From positions 35,774-99,773 of the forward strand of contig NZ_JAPESW010000012.1 of the NCBI RefSeq assembly GCF_028527925.1: a stretch of 64,000 bases of DNA, written 5' to 3'. The notes beneath the pieces were generated by a model that was given only the letters and a program-made list of their open reading frames with translations, had not been told where the DNA came from and ran no database searches. Both the position numbers and the translations under genes were made by a program. The stretch comes from Cellulomonas fimi (GTDB lineage: Bacteria; Actinomycetota; Actinomycetes; Actinomycetales; Cellulomonadaceae). Within the stretch, counting starts at the first letter, position 1, and each line of letters starts with the position of its first letter. Below are positions 18,183 to 28,045 of the stretch, piece by piece.

Positions 18183-18608
18183 ATGGCGAAGTTCTCCACC
18201 CGCAAGGGCCTGGCCGTCGGCCTGGCCGTCCTCGGCGTCGCCGGCCTGTCCCTCGCGTCCGCGTCGCAGCTCAACCTGACCTCGAGCGGCACGGCCGCGA
18301 CGGGCACCGTGAGCGTCGACGCGACGTGCCAGAAGGCCGCGACGGGCGCCGTCACCGCCAAGTACAAGACGCCGACGCTCGGCACCACCGGCTTCGCGCC
18401 GTCCGAGGTGCAGTTCAGCAACATCGACGCCGACTGCCAGGGCAAGACGATCCGCGTCGCGTGGAAGACCGCGACCGGCTCGTACACGGAGCTCACCCCG
18501 AAGACGCTCACCGCGCCGCACACCACGGCCACGCTCGTCGCCTTCGCCCTCCCGGCGGGCGTCGACTACAACACGATCTCGTCGTTCGCGGTCAGCATCG
18601 ACGGCTGA
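18183..18608 (+). CDS. secreted SipW-dependent (TasA/alternate signal peptide) type protein
   Basis: A 141-residue exported protein. The signal peptide is short and basic (MAKFSTRKG), with a hydrophobic core LAVGLAVLGVAGLSLASA and cleavage expected after ASA near residue 27, giving a mature SQLNLTSSGTAATG start. The mature part is Thr/Ala/Gly-rich, predicted all-beta, with two cysteines (C49, C85) that could form a disulfide. It is followed 5 bp later by an ER/SipW-type signal peptidase gene, the arrangement used for TasA-like fibre or matrix proteins. That role is inferred from context. CCAGGAG precedes the ATG. It is too divergent to name as TasA itself. Confidence 0.75.
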   Translation: MAKFSTRKGLAVGLAVLGVAGLSLASASQLNLTSSGTAATGTVSVDATCQKAATGAVTAKYKTPTLGTTGFAPSEVQFSNIDADCQGKTIRVAWKTATGSYTELTPKTLTAPHTTATLVAFALPAGVDYNTISSFAVSIDG

Positions 18609-18613
18609 GACCG

Positions 18614-19261
18614 ATGACCAGCGACGTCACGACGGCACCCGGTGCGCCCCTCGCGCGCCGGGTGCTGCGTGCCGTAGCGTCGGTCCTCATCTACGCGGCG
18701 GCTGCGGTCGCCGCGTGGCTGCTGTGGCCGACGAACCTGGGCGGCTGCACGACGCTGACGATCGTCTCCGGGCGTTCGATGGAGCCCACCTACGAGACGG
18801 GCGACCTCGTGGTCTCGCGCTGCGGCACGCCGCAGGTCGGCGACGTCGTCGTCTACCGGCCCGACGAGCTCGACGGCGGCCGGATCATCCACCGCCTCGT
18901 CGGCGGCGACGGCACGAACGGCTGGGTCGTCCAGGGCGACAACAACGACTGGACCGACCCGTTCGCGCCCACGAACGACCAGATCCTCGGCGTCGCGCAG
19001 CTGCACGTCGCGAAGGTCGGGCTCGTGGGCCGGTTCGTCGCGTCGCCCTGGGTGTTCGGCTCGTGCCTGCTCATCGCCGGCGCCCTGCTCGTCTGGCCGT
19101 CGTCGCGTGACGAGGGTGACGAGCCTGACGAGGGTGACGCGCGCGCCGCGGAGGCCGCCGCCGCCGGACCCGGCCCCGACGGCGATGCCGCCCCCGCCGA
19201 GCCCCACGCCGTCGACCACGACGGCACCCGGCGCCCCGCGCTCACCCCCGCCGGCGGCTGA
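18614..19261 (+). CDS. sipW: SipW/ER-type signal peptidase I
   Basis: A 215-residue membrane protease. One N-terminal transmembrane helix (SVLIYAAAAVAAWLLW, 23-38) is followed by box B SGRSMEPTYETGD with catalytic S55. The general base position reads GRIIHRLVG, with H93 in place of the Lys of ordinary bacterial signal peptidases; that is the hallmark of the ER/archaeal/SipW type. Box E is QGDNNDWTDP with D108/D111. A second helix (FGSCLLIAGALLVW) and an acidic, proline-rich tail follow. It should process the two flanking exported proteins at the cell membrane. Start ATG 18614 lies 5 bp behind the preceding stop. Confidence 0.9.
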   Translation: MTSDVTTAPGAPLARRVLRAVASVLIYAAAAVAAWLLWPTNLGGCTTLTIVSGRSMEPTYETGDLVVSRCGTPQVGDVVVYRPDELDGGRIIHRLVGGDGTNGWVVQGDNNDWTDPFAPTNDQILGVAQLHVAKVGLVGRFVASPWVFGSCLLIAGALLVWPSSRDEGDEPDEGDARAAEAAAAGPGPDGDAAPAEPHAVDHDGTRRPALTPAGG

Positions 19262-19265
19262 CGCC

Positions 19266-20384
19266 GTGCACCGGAGCCTGCTGCACCCGCGCACCGCCGG
19301 CCTGGTCGTCACGGTGCTCGTGCTCGTCGTCGCCGTCCTCGCCACGGGCGTCGCCAGCGCGGCGCGACTGCCGCTCACGACGCCGGGTCAGCCGTACGGC
19401 ACCGCGGTCCAGCGCTGTGCGACCGGGCCCGCGACCGTCGCGGCGAGCGGCACGCCCGTGGGCGGCCAGTACACGCAGGTGACCGTGAGCGGGCTCGGCG
19501 GCACGTGCACGACCGGGCGCGTCATCCTCGCGACGAGCACGGGCACCGTGCTGCTGGACGCGACGGGCACGCTCGCCGCCGGCACCTTCACGGCGTCGAC
19601 GACCACGCCGTTCTCCGCACCGACCGCCACGACCGCGCGCGTCTTCGTCGCCGGGGACGGCTGGCCCGTCGCCGCCACGTGGACCCCGCCCGCCGCGTCC
19701 GGTCCCGTGTACCCCGGCCCCGACGGGTCCGCGTTCGACACGAGCGTCACGTGGGACCTCACCAACGCCACGAGCGGCCAGCAGGCGTGCTTCACGATCC
19801 GCGTCACGACGCGGTCGACCACGCCGATCGTCTGGTCCGCCTGGATCGACACGACGCAGGCGCCCTTCAACGGCGCGCGCACCGGCTACACGCTGCAGGG
19901 CGACGAGTCGTGGAAGTACCAGCTCGGCGCTCCCACGACCGCGGGCCTCATCCGCATCTCGGGCCGCACGGACGTGTGGCAGCCGTACGACACGGTCGTC
20001 GCGGGTCAGGTCCGCACGGTGACCGTCTGCAACTTCTCGCTGCCGGGCGCCGTCGTGACCCCGTCGGCCTACACGGTGTCCTTCGCCCAGGGCACGTGGA
20101 CCGACCGCGAGGCGTGCGTCGTCACGACCGTCACGGGCAACGGCACGTCGCCGTTCTACGTGGCCTGGCAGACGCCCGTCGACATGACCGCGGCCGTCGC
20201 GCGCCTGCGGTCCGCGGGCCGCTCGCCCGACGCGTGGCGGTACGGCGGCGACGAGTGGCGACTCGACCGGACGGTCGTGCCGTCGCTGGCGGGACCGTAC
20301 GTCTTCCAGACCACGTCGCGGACCGCGTCCAACATCGTCGGGACGCAGAGCTTCTCGTTCTCCACCTGCGTCGTCGACCGCTGA
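19266..20384 (+). CDS. exported cysteine-containing protein of the SipW cluster
   Basis: A 372-residue exported protein starting at a GTG 4 nt after sipW. It has a long hydrophobic N-terminal segment (LVVTVLVLVVAVLATGVASA) with an AxA-like site, so it is either a cleaved signal or an anchor. The first mature region (CATGPATVAASGTP ... GGTCTTGRVILAT) repeats the Cys-bracketed beta pattern of the small protein at 18183. A larger beta-rich region with further Cys pairs (QQACFTIRV, TVCNFSLPG, DREACVVTT, FSTCVVDR) follows. I do not recognise a named family. Tight spacing with sipW suggests it is a substrate or an assembly partner of the small subunit. Confidence 0.75.
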   Translation: MHRSLLHPRTAGLVVTVLVLVVAVLATGVASAARLPLTTPGQPYGTAVQRCATGPATVAASGTPVGGQYTQVTVSGLGGTCTTGRVILATSTGTVLLDATGTLAAGTFTASTTTPFSAPTATTARVFVAGDGWPVAATWTPPAASGPVYPGPDGSAFDTSVTWDLTNATSGQQACFTIRVTTRSTTPIVWSAWIDTTQAPFNGARTGYTLQGDESWKYQLGAPTTAGLIRISGRTDVWQPYDTVVAGQVRTVTVCNFSLPGAVVTPSAYTVSFAQGTWTDREACVVTTVTGNGTSPFYVAWQTPVDMTAAVARLRSAGRSPDAWRYGGDEWRLDRTVVPSLAGPYVFQTTSRTASNIVGTQSFSFSTCVVDR

Positions 20385-20394
20385 CCGCGGCGCG

Positions 20395-21198
20395 CTAGTC
20401 GAGCGGCGTCAGGACCGGACGCTTGGGCACGCGCGTGTCGCCCGACGACCGGCCGCGCAGACGACGGGTCGCCCACGGGTACACGTGCTCGCGGAACCAC
20501 TGCGCGTCGCCGCGCAGCTGGTCGAGGCGTGGCGTGGGCGGGAGCGGCGCGAGCGGGTCGTCCCAGCGCGGCTCGTCGGGCTCCAGGCCGAGGCCGACGA
20601 GCGCGGCCTGCGCGACGCGCGCGTGCCCGTCGGACGTGAGGTGGATCCGGTCGTCGGCCCACATCCGCCAGTCGCGCAGGCTGCGCATGCCCCACAGGTC
20701 GACGACGTGCGCGCCGTGCCGGCGGGCGATCGACCAGATGTGCGCGTTGTAGATCCCGACGCGCGACCGCGTGGCCCGCACGAGCGGGCTGTCGGACGCG
20801 TCGACGCCTGTGCCGAGCAGCACGTCGACCCCGGCCTCGCGCAGCCGCACGACGGCCTGCTCGAGCATCCGGGCCAGCCGGTCGACGTCCGCGGCGGGCC
20901 GCAGGATGTCGTTCCCGCCGCCCACGAGGCTGACCAGGTCGGGCTTCATCGCGAGCGCGGCGGGGACCTGCTCGACGAGGATCGGCCGCAGCAGCCGTCC
21001 CCGGATCGCGAGATTGGCGTACTCGAGCGGCGCCTCGCCGGCCGCGGTCCGTCGCTGCGACAGGCGCGCGGCGAGCACGTCCGCCCACCCGCGCTGGGCG
21101 GCGTCGGGGCCGTCGGGGGAGTCCCAGAGCCCTTCGGTGAACGAGTCGCCGATCGCGACGTAGCGGGTCCAGCGGGGAGGGTCGAGGGGGGTCGTCAC
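20395..21198 (-). CDS. SGNH/GDSL-family hydrolase
   Basis: A 267-residue lipase/esterase-like protein of the SGNH fold. Block I is YVAIGDSFTEGL with the nucleophile Ser in GDSFT. Block II Gly is in ANLAIRGRLL, block III is VGGGNDILRP with the oxyanion Asn, and block V is DRIHLTSDGHARVA with the catalytic Asp-x-x-His. There is no signal peptide, so the enzyme is probably cytosolic; the substrate is unknown (ester or acetyl groups are usual). The GTG at 21198 is preferred because CAGAAT lies 6 nt upstream and the block I motif follows shortly after. It converges on the SipW cluster. Confidence 0.88.
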   Translation of the reverse strand: MTTPLDPPRWTRYVAIGDSFTEGLWDSPDGPDAAQRGWADVLAARLSQRRTAAGEAPLEYANLAIRGRLLRPILVEQVPAALAMKPDLVSLVGGGNDILRPAADVDRLARMLEQAVVRLREAGVDVLLGTGVDASDSPLVRATRSRVGIYNAHIWSIARRHGAHVVDLWGMRSLRDWRMWADDRIHLTSDGHARVAQAALVGLGLEPDEPRWDDPLAPLPPTPRLDQLRGDAQWFREHVYPWATRRLRGRSSGDTRVPKRPVLTPLD

Positions 21199-21262
21199 GC
21201 CCTCATTCTGGCGCGACGCCGGAGGGTGTGCGGTCCCCCGGGGCCGGCGGCCGCCCCGACGG

Positions 21263-21940
21263 TCACGGCAGGCGCCAGTCCACGGGAGGCGCGCCCTGCT
21301 CCGCGAGCAGGCGGTTGACGGCCGAGAACGGGCGCGAGCCGAAGAACCCACGGCTCGCCGACAGGGGGGACGGGTGCACCGACTCGACGCGGGGCACCGA
21401 CCCGAGCGCGGGCCGGAGCGACTGCGCGTCGCGTCCCCACAGGACCGCCACGAGCGGGCCGCCCCGTTCGACGAGCGCCGCGATCGCGCGGTCCGTCACG
21501 GCCTCCCACCCCTTCCCGCGGTGCGACGCGGGCGCGCCCGGCCGCACGGTGAGGACCCTGTTGAGCAGCATCACGCCCTGGTCGGCCCACGGCGAGAGGT
21601 CGCCCGTGGTCGGCCGCGGCACGCCGAGGTCCGCGACGAGCTCCTTGAAGATGTTGTCGAGCGAGCGCGGCAGCGGCCGCACGTCCGCCTGCACGGAGAA
21701 CGACAGGCCCATCGGGTGGCCGGGCGTCGGGTAGGGGTCCTGGCCGACGACGAGCACGCGGACGTCCGCGAGCGGGCGGCTGAACGCCCGCAGCACCGAC
21801 TCGCCCGCCGGGAGGTACTCGCGGCCCGCGGCGACCTCGTCGCGCAGGAACTGCCCCGCGGCGCGGATCTGCGGCTCGACCGGCGCGAGCGCCTGCGCCC
21901 AGTCCGGGGCGACGAGCGACGCGAGGGGAGCCGGGTTCAC
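21263..21940 (-). CDS. ung: uracil-DNA glycosylase, family 1
   Basis: A 225-residue base-excision repair enzyme that removes uracil from DNA. The water-activating motif is [20 protein letters not shown] (catalytic Asp in QDPYP), the helical segment [11 protein letters not shown] precedes the Asn-containing LWGRDAQ strand, and the DNA minor-groove loop is [17 protein letters not shown]. Length is normal. GTG 21940 is set by TAGCCT (21948-21953), 7 nt upstream, a leaderless pattern; a longer frame to 22015 is open but has no family match. It diverges from the DUF3263 gene. Confidence 0.96.
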   Translation of the reverse strand: MNPAPLASLVAPDWAQALAPVEPQIRAAGQFLRDEVAAGREYLPAGESVLRAFSRPLADVRVLVVGQDPYPTPGHPMGLSFSVQADVRPLPRSLDNIFKELVADLGVPRPTTGDLSPWADQGVMLLNRVLTVRPGAPASHRGKGWEAVTDRAIAALVERGGPLVAVLWGRDAQSLRPALGSVPRVESVHPSPLSASRGFFGSRPFSAVNRLLAEQGAPPVDWRLP

Positions 21941-22062
21941 GCGGGCGAGGCTACCGCTCCGCCGCCGACCTGGTGACCCCGCGGTGAGGCGGAATGACAC
22001 CGGTGTGGTTCGCACCTACGATGGCCGCTGACCGACCCGCCCTGCACCACCGAGGAGGCCGT

Positions 22063-22374
22063 ATGGACACCGCGACCGCGCTCCCGATCGGCACCGTCGA
22101 CGCTGGGCCGGACGGGGGAACCTCCGGCCTGACCGAGCGCGACGAGCAGATCCTCGCGTTCGAGCGCCAGTGGTGGAAGTACGCCGGTGCGAAGGAGCAG
22201 GCGGTCCGCGAGCTGTTCGACATGTCCGCCACGCGGTACTACCAGGTGCTCAACGCGCTCATCGACGAGCCCGCGGCCCTCGCCCACGACCCCATGCTGG
22301 TCAAGCGCCTGCGCCGCCTGCGGCAGTCCCGTCAGCGGGCCCGCACCGCGCGTCGCCTCGCGACCGACGCCTGA
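22063..22374 (+). CDS. DUF3263 protein
   Basis: A 103-residue soluble protein of the actinobacterial DUF3263 family. The conserved core LTERDEQILAFERQWWKYAGAKEQAVRELFDMSATRYYQ looks like a helix-turn-helix (ELFDMSATRYYQVLNALID), so DNA binding is plausible but unproven. It ends in a basic tail RLRRLRQSRQRARTARR. GAGGAGG lies 6 nt before the ATG, and TACGAT near 22017 is a probable -10. It is followed 29 bp later by a LytR_C gene, a pairing often seen in actinomycetes. Confidence 0.88.
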   Translation: MDTATALPIGTVDAGPDGGTSGLTERDEQILAFERQWWKYAGAKEQAVRELFDMSATRYYQVLNALIDEPAALAHDPMLVKRLRRLRQSRQRARTARRLATDA

Positions 22375-22403
22375 GCCCCAGGTCCAGCGGATAGCCTGCG
22401 GCC

Positions 22404-23012
22404 GTGAGCAAGGCCGACTACCCCTACCCGGACGACGAGTTCGACGCCCCGGCGGACCCTGACGCGCCCCGCGGCGTCCACCGGGCACCGCGCTCGGCGT
22501 GGAGCCGGTGGTGGCCGTTCCTGGCCGTCCTCGTCCTCGCCCCCGTCCTCGCGTACGGCGCCGTGACAGCCTGGGGCATCATCAACGGCACCGACGACTC
22601 GCCCGGCACGTCGACCGTCGACGACGGCGGGACCGGTGACGAGGGCGCGACCGACGGGACCGAGGAGCAGCCCACCGAGGGGGAGACCGGCGAGACACCC
22701 GTCGAGACCGAGGCGCCGCCCGTGGTCGAGCCCGTGCTGAGCACGCCCGTCCAGGTGCTCAACGCGTCGGGTGTCAGCGGTGTCGCCGCGCGCCAGCAGG
22801 CCAAGCTCCAGGAGGCCGGCTTCACCGCCGCGACGACGGGCAACTCCGACGGCGAGGGCGTGACCGACTCGACCGTCTTCTACGCGAGCGAGGACCTGCG
22901 GTCCACCGCCGACCTCGTCGCCCAGACGCTCGGCCTCACCACCGTGACGCTCTCCCCGGAGCAGGCGGGCGACGGCATCGTCGTGGTGCTGCGGAGCGAC
23001 CCGGACGCCTGA
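22404..23012 (+). CDS. LytR C-terminal domain protein, membrane anchored
   Basis: A 202-residue protein with an acidic cytosolic N-terminus. One transmembrane helix follows (WWPFLAVLVLAPVLAYGAVTAWGI, about 36-58), then a Thr/Glu/Gly-rich spacer, then a LytR_C domain from about residue 112 (VQVLNASGVSGVAARQQAKLQEAGF). This domain is found in cell-wall-associated LCP proteins, but here the catalytic LCP domain is absent, so a structural or binding role at the wall is likely. The GTG lies 6 nt after TAGCCT (22392-22397). Confidence 0.87.
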   Translation: MSKADYPYPDDEFDAPADPDAPRGVHRAPRSAWSRWWPFLAVLVLAPVLAYGAVTAWGIINGTDDSPGTSTVDDGGTGDEGATDGTEEQPTEGETGETPVETEAPPVVEPVLSTPVQVLNASGVSGVAARQQAKLQEAGFTAATTGNSDGEGVTDSTVFYASEDLRSTADLVAQTLGLTTVTLSPEQAGDGIVVVLRSDPDA

Positions 23013-23135
23013 CGCGCGGGTCGACGCGCTGGTCACCTCCGAGATGACCCTGGTCGTGGCGGGTCCGTGACCACTAGGCTCACGCGCACCGGGGGCCGGC
23101 GGAGCCCGCGGCGCACCGATCGTCGAGGAGTACGC

Positions 23136-23339
23136 ATGGCCCAGGGCACCGTGAAGTGGTTCAACGCGGAGAAGGGGTACGGGTTCATCACCCCCACCGG
23201 CGGAGGCCAGGACCTCTTCGTGCATTTCAGCGCCATCCAGGTCGACGGCTACCGGACCCTCGAGGAGGGTCAGCAGGTCGACTTCGAGGTCGGCCAGGGC
23301 ACGAAGGGCCCCCAGGCCGAGCAGGTCCGTCCCGTCTGA
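23136..23339 (+). CDS. cspA: cold-shock protein, CspA family
   Basis: A 67-residue single cold-shock domain. Both RNA-binding motifs are present: KGYGFI (RNP1) and LFVHFSAI (RNP2), after the family start [14 protein letters not shown]. It binds single-stranded RNA/DNA and is expected to act as an RNA chaperone. GAGGAG lies 5 nt before the ATG, and the upstream leader is about 60-100 nt. A strong hairpin terminator follows. A second, longer Csp is encoded at 57787. Confidence 0.96.
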   Translation: MAQGTVKWFNAEKGYGFITPTGGGQDLFVHFSAIQVDGYRTLEEGQQVDFEVGQGTKGPQAEQVRPV

Positions 23340-23402
23340 CCTGACGCCCCGGCGTCGTCTCCCCGGCACTCCAGCTCCGGACGTCCACGTCGGACGCATC
23401 GG

Positions 23403-23436
23403 CGAGGGCCGCGCACCCCGTGGTGCGCGGCCCTCG
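23403..23436 (+). terminator. perfect 15-bp hairpin terminator
   Basis: CGAGGGCCGCGCACC (23403-23417) pairs perfectly with 23422-23436 around a CCGT loop, 64 nt past the cspA stop. Confidence 0.8.
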
Positions 23437-23490
23437 TGCGTCCGCGGGGACTGTGCGAGCGGGGAGCGATGGGCGGTCAGCGGGGGAGCG

Positions 23491-25086
23491 TCAGCGGGGG
23501 AGCGGAGCGGCGTGCGGCGGCGCCGCCGGTGCCGTGCGGTCGAGCGCGTCGAGCGCGAGCAGCACGCACGCGGCGCTCCACGCGAGCGGTGCGACGGCCG
23601 CGGGCGAGCCGTCGCCGAGCACCTTCTCCGGGATCGACCCGGCCGTCGTGCGGTGCGCGTCGAGGAAGTCGAGCCAGCCGTGCGCGAGCCCCGGCTCGCC
23701 GTTCTCCGCCGCGACCCACGCGTACAGCGACGTCTGCGGGGTCCACGAGACGCCGTCGTCCCGCCATCCCGCGCCCGGCGCGAGCCCGCTCGCCGGGCGG
23801 CGCATCGTCGGGACCGACGCGAGCCACGCGTCGTGCGCGCCCGGCGCGGGTGCCCGCAGGAACGGCGTGAGCAGGAACGCCGTCGCCGCGTCCGCGTGAC
23901 CGCCCGCCGCGTACCGGGCGTAGCCCGACCCGCCGAACTCCCGGATCGTCGCGACCTGGCTGCGCGTCGCGGCGCGCGCGGCGGCGTCGGCGAGCGCGAC
24001 GTCGCCCGTCGTGCGCAGGAGCGTCTCCGCCTGCTGCAGGCCCGCGACCAGGGGGACGACCGTACCCAGCGTGAGCGAGCGCTCGGGCACCTCCCAGTAG
24101 TCCGGCGACGCGGGCGGCAGGCCCGTGCGCGCGACGAGGGCCGTGGCGTGCCGGGTCGAGCGGACGACGAGCGGGCGCAGCCGGTCCGCGGCCGCGGCAC
24201 GCTGCGCGGGGTCGTCGAGCTCCGCGACGACGAGACCCGCGGCCCACAGCGCCCACCCCGTGCCGTCGGTCTGCACGCCGCGGTCGTCGGGAGGGCCCGA
24301 GCCGTCGGGCAGGTAGCGCGCCTGGAAGGAGCCGTCGGCGGCCTGCACGCCGTCGAGGAACGCGAGCACGTCGAGCGCGTCGTCGACGTGGCCCGTGCGG
24401 GCGAGCGCGACGGACACGAACGCCGCGTCGCGCGGCCACACGTACCGCCACCGCTCCGACCAGCCCGCGACCGCCGCGCCGCCCGGGAGCAGCAGCGTGC
24501 GCAGGTCGAGCAGCGCCGCGCGGGCCATCGGCTCGTACGGGCCGCCCGCACCCGGGACCGTCCCCGTCGCGAGCCAGTCGCGCTGCAGCCGGGCGGCCGC
24601 GTCCGCCCCCGCCTCGCCGCGCGCCGTCACCGTCGCCGCCGAGGACGCCCCGACCGCCTGCGCGAGCGTCGCCGCGGCCGGGTCGAGCACGCGGGAGCCT
24701 GCGAGGAACGTCGGGTCGGTGCCGCTGCGGACCTCCGCGCGCGTCCCGTCGGGCAGGAGCGTGACGGTCTCCTGGTAGAGCGGGATCTGCGCCCATGTCG
24801 TCGGCGGGCCGACGACCGCGGCGACCGGGACGGCGGGCGGGCCGGACCGGCCGTCCGACGGGAGGTGCGCGGCGAGGACGGCCAGGGCGACGACCCCGCC
24901 GAGCGTGGCGGTGGTGGCGCGCGCGAGGCGGCTCGGCGCGCGCCGGGGCGGGACGGGCCGCGGTCGTGCGCCGACGGCGGCGCCCGACAGGACACGGCGG
25001 ACGGGTGCCGGGGTCGCGGTGGGCGTCGCCCCGGGCTCGGCGACGGTGCCGACGACGTCGTCGACCACCCCGGTGTGACCTGGCAC
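23491..25086 (-). CDS. membrane-anchored GH15-like (six-hairpin) glycosidase
   Basis: A 531-residue protein with a cytosolic N-terminus, one transmembrane helix (TTATLGGVVALAVLAAHL, about 60-77), and an extracytoplasmic (alpha/alpha)6 domain. The glucoamylase-type motif WSERWRYVWPRDAAF contains the candidate acid, and AGSIPEKVLGD near the C-terminus holds the candidate base Glu of GH15. Segments GSFQARYLPDGS and TDGTGWALWAAGLVV match the same fold. The substrate is an alpha-glucan or related saccharide by family, not shown here. GTG 25086 is chosen because TATCGT (25093-25098) is 6 nt upstream; the frame is open to an ATG at 25173. It diverges from groL. Confidence 0.8.
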   Translation of the reverse strand: MPGHTGVVDDVVGTVAEPGATPTATPAPVRRVLSGAAVGARPRPVPPRRAPSRLARATTATLGGVVALAVLAAHLPSDGRSGPPAVPVAAVVGPPTTWAQIPLYQETVTLLPDGTRAEVRSGTDPTFLAGSRVLDPAAATLAQAVGASSAATVTARGEAGADAAARLQRDWLATGTVPGAGGPYEPMARAALLDLRTLLLPGGAAVAGWSERWRYVWPRDAAFVSVALARTGHVDDALDVLAFLDGVQAADGSFQARYLPDGSGPPDDRGVQTDGTGWALWAAGLVVAELDDPAQRAAAADRLRPLVVRSTRHATALVARTGLPPASPDYWEVPERSLTLGTVVPLVAGLQQAETLLRTTGDVALADAAARAATRSQVATIREFGGSGYARYAAGGHADAATAFLLTPFLRAPAPGAHDAWLASVPTMRRPASGLAPGAGWRDDGVSWTPQTSLYAWVAAENGEPGLAHGWLDFLDAHRTTAGSIPEKVLGDGSPAAVAPLAWSAACVLLALDALDRTAPAAPPHAAPLPR

Positions 25087-25261
25087 ACGCGCACGATAGA
25101 CCGGAGCGCGCACCCGCCCGGCCGGTTCGGCGGGTGAGTCCGCGGGCGGATCGGTCGGTCGTCCAGGAGCCACCCGCGCGGCGCGTGTCCCACGGTGGCT
25201 CGGCGCGGTCGTGGCGGACGTCGTGCCGGCGGGCTGCGCGCTCGTCCCTGGGCGAACGCGT

Positions 25262-25288
25262 CTTGCACTCGCAGGGGTCGAGTGCTAA
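25262..25288 (+). promoter_or_regulatory. CIRCE element 1 (HrcA operator)
   Basis: CTTGCACTC-N9-GAGTGCTAA against the consensus TTAGCACTC-N9-GAGTGCTAA: the right half is perfect. TTGCAC (25263-25268) with TAACCA (25286-25291) at 17-nt spacing could be the groL promoter, embedded in the operator. Confidence 0.88.
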
Positions 25289-25296
25289 CCATTGAC

Positions 25297-25323
25297 TTAG
25301 CACTCTCGGGTCGAGAGTGACAG
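25297..25323 (+). promoter_or_regulatory. CIRCE element 2 (HrcA operator)
   Basis: TTAGCACTC (perfect left half) - N9 - GAGTGACAG (degenerate right half), 8 bp after the first CIRCE, before groL. The remaining 116 bp to the ATG holds no gene. Confidence 0.8.
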
Positions 25324-25367
25324 AAGCATCGGCCGCCCGGTGAGGTGCGTCGCGTCGCGGGACATGA

Positions 25368-27065
<1,698 letters not shown>

Positions 27066-27120
27066 CCCGCTGACGTGAGTCGCGCGGCCTGACGGCCGCA
27101 CCTGCACGACCCAGCACGGC

Positions 27121-27158
27121 ACGAGGGGCCGGTCACCTGAGGGTGGCCGGCCCCTCGT
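27121..27158 (+). terminator. groL terminator
   Basis: A 16-bp stem (27122-27137 with 27142-27157, one T-G wobble, TGAG loop) lies 56 nt after the groL stop. Confidence 0.78.
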
Positions 27159-27282
27159 CGTGCTCCGGTCGCTGCGGCGCCGCGGCCCTGCCGGTCACCC
27201 CCGTCGGGTGACGTGCTGCGCTCCCGTGCCGACCTACGGTGCCCGCATCCGCCGTGGGAGCGGCGGCCGTCGGGAGGTCGAC

Positions 27283-28023
27283 ATGCCGGACGAGCACGAC
27301 GCCGCGATCCGCGAGCACGAGGTCCCCGCGCACCGCGACGAGGGACCCGCCGCCCCGCACGGCGACGGCGAGCCTGCGGAAGCGCTCCGGCCGCACGCCC
27401 ACGTGCGACGCGAGGGGCACGTCCGCGAGATCGTGACCGTCGTCGTCCTGTCGGTGACCGCCGTCCTCACCGCGTGGAGCGTCTTCGAGGCCAGCCAGTG
27501 GGGCGGCGAGATGTCGATCGCGTTCTCGCGGGCGTCGTCGTCGCGCATCGAGGCCAGCCGGTACGCCGCCGAGGCGGACGCCGCGCGCGGCTACGACCTG
27601 CAGACGTTCGCCGTGTGGGTGCAGGCGGTCGCGCAGCAGGACGAGCCGCTCGCGGAGTTCGTCCGGCAGCGGTTCAGCCCGCACTTCGGGCCCGCGGTCG
27701 ACGAGTGGCTCGCGCTCAAGCCGCTGCAGGACCCGTCCGCGCCCGCGAGCCCGTTCGCGATGCCGTCGTACCAGCCACCCGGCCGAGCGGAGGCGGCGGC
27801 CGCGGACAAGCGGGCCGAGGAGTGGTTCGCCCGCGGGCTCCTCCTCGACGAGCGCAGCGACCGCTACACGTTCCTCACGGTGCTGTTCGCGCTGGTCCTG
27901 TTCTTCGCGTCGCTGTCCCATCGGGGGCGCACCGAGCGGCTGCGCTGGGTCGTCCTCGGCGTGGCGCTCGTGCTGCTCGTCGCCGGCACGGCGCTGCTGC
28001 TGGCGTTCCCGAAGATCGTCTGA
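27283..28023 (+). CDS. membrane protein of unknown function (DUF4337-like)
   Basis: A 246-residue protein with a His/Glu-rich soluble N-terminus and one helix (IVTVVVLSVTAVLTAWSVF, about 48-68). The motif SVFEASQWGGEMSIAFSRASSSRIEASR follows, seen in proteins that resemble DUF4337. A long extracytoplasmic or coiled loop of about 110 residues and two C-terminal helices (FLTVLFALVLFFASL and VVLGVALVLLVAGTALLL) complete it. There are no catalytic signatures. GGGAGG precedes the ATG, and TACGGT near 27234 is a likely -10. It is followed 22 bp later by the SIMPL gene, which has its own leaderless promoter. Family attribution is tentative. Confidence 0.7.
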   Translation: MPDEHDAAIREHEVPAHRDEGPAAPHGDGEPAEALRPHAHVRREGHVREIVTVVVLSVTAVLTAWSVFEASQWGGEMSIAFSRASSSRIEASRYAAEADAARGYDLQTFAVWVQAVAQQDEPLAEFVRQRFSPHFGPAVDEWLALKPLQDPSAPASPFAMPSYQPPGRAEAAAADKRAEEWFARGLLLDERSDRYTFLTVLFALVLFFASLSHRGRTERLRWVVLGVALVLLVAGTALLLAFPKIV

Positions 28024-28032
28024 GCGCCGGGT

Positions 28033-28038
28033 TACGCT
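28033..28038 (+). promoter_or_regulatory. -10 element of leaderless SIMPL-gene transcript
   Basis: TACGCT ends exactly 7 nt before the GTG at 28046 inside the short spacer behind the membrane-protein gene. Confidence 0.5.
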
Positions 28039-28045
28039 CCGGCCT

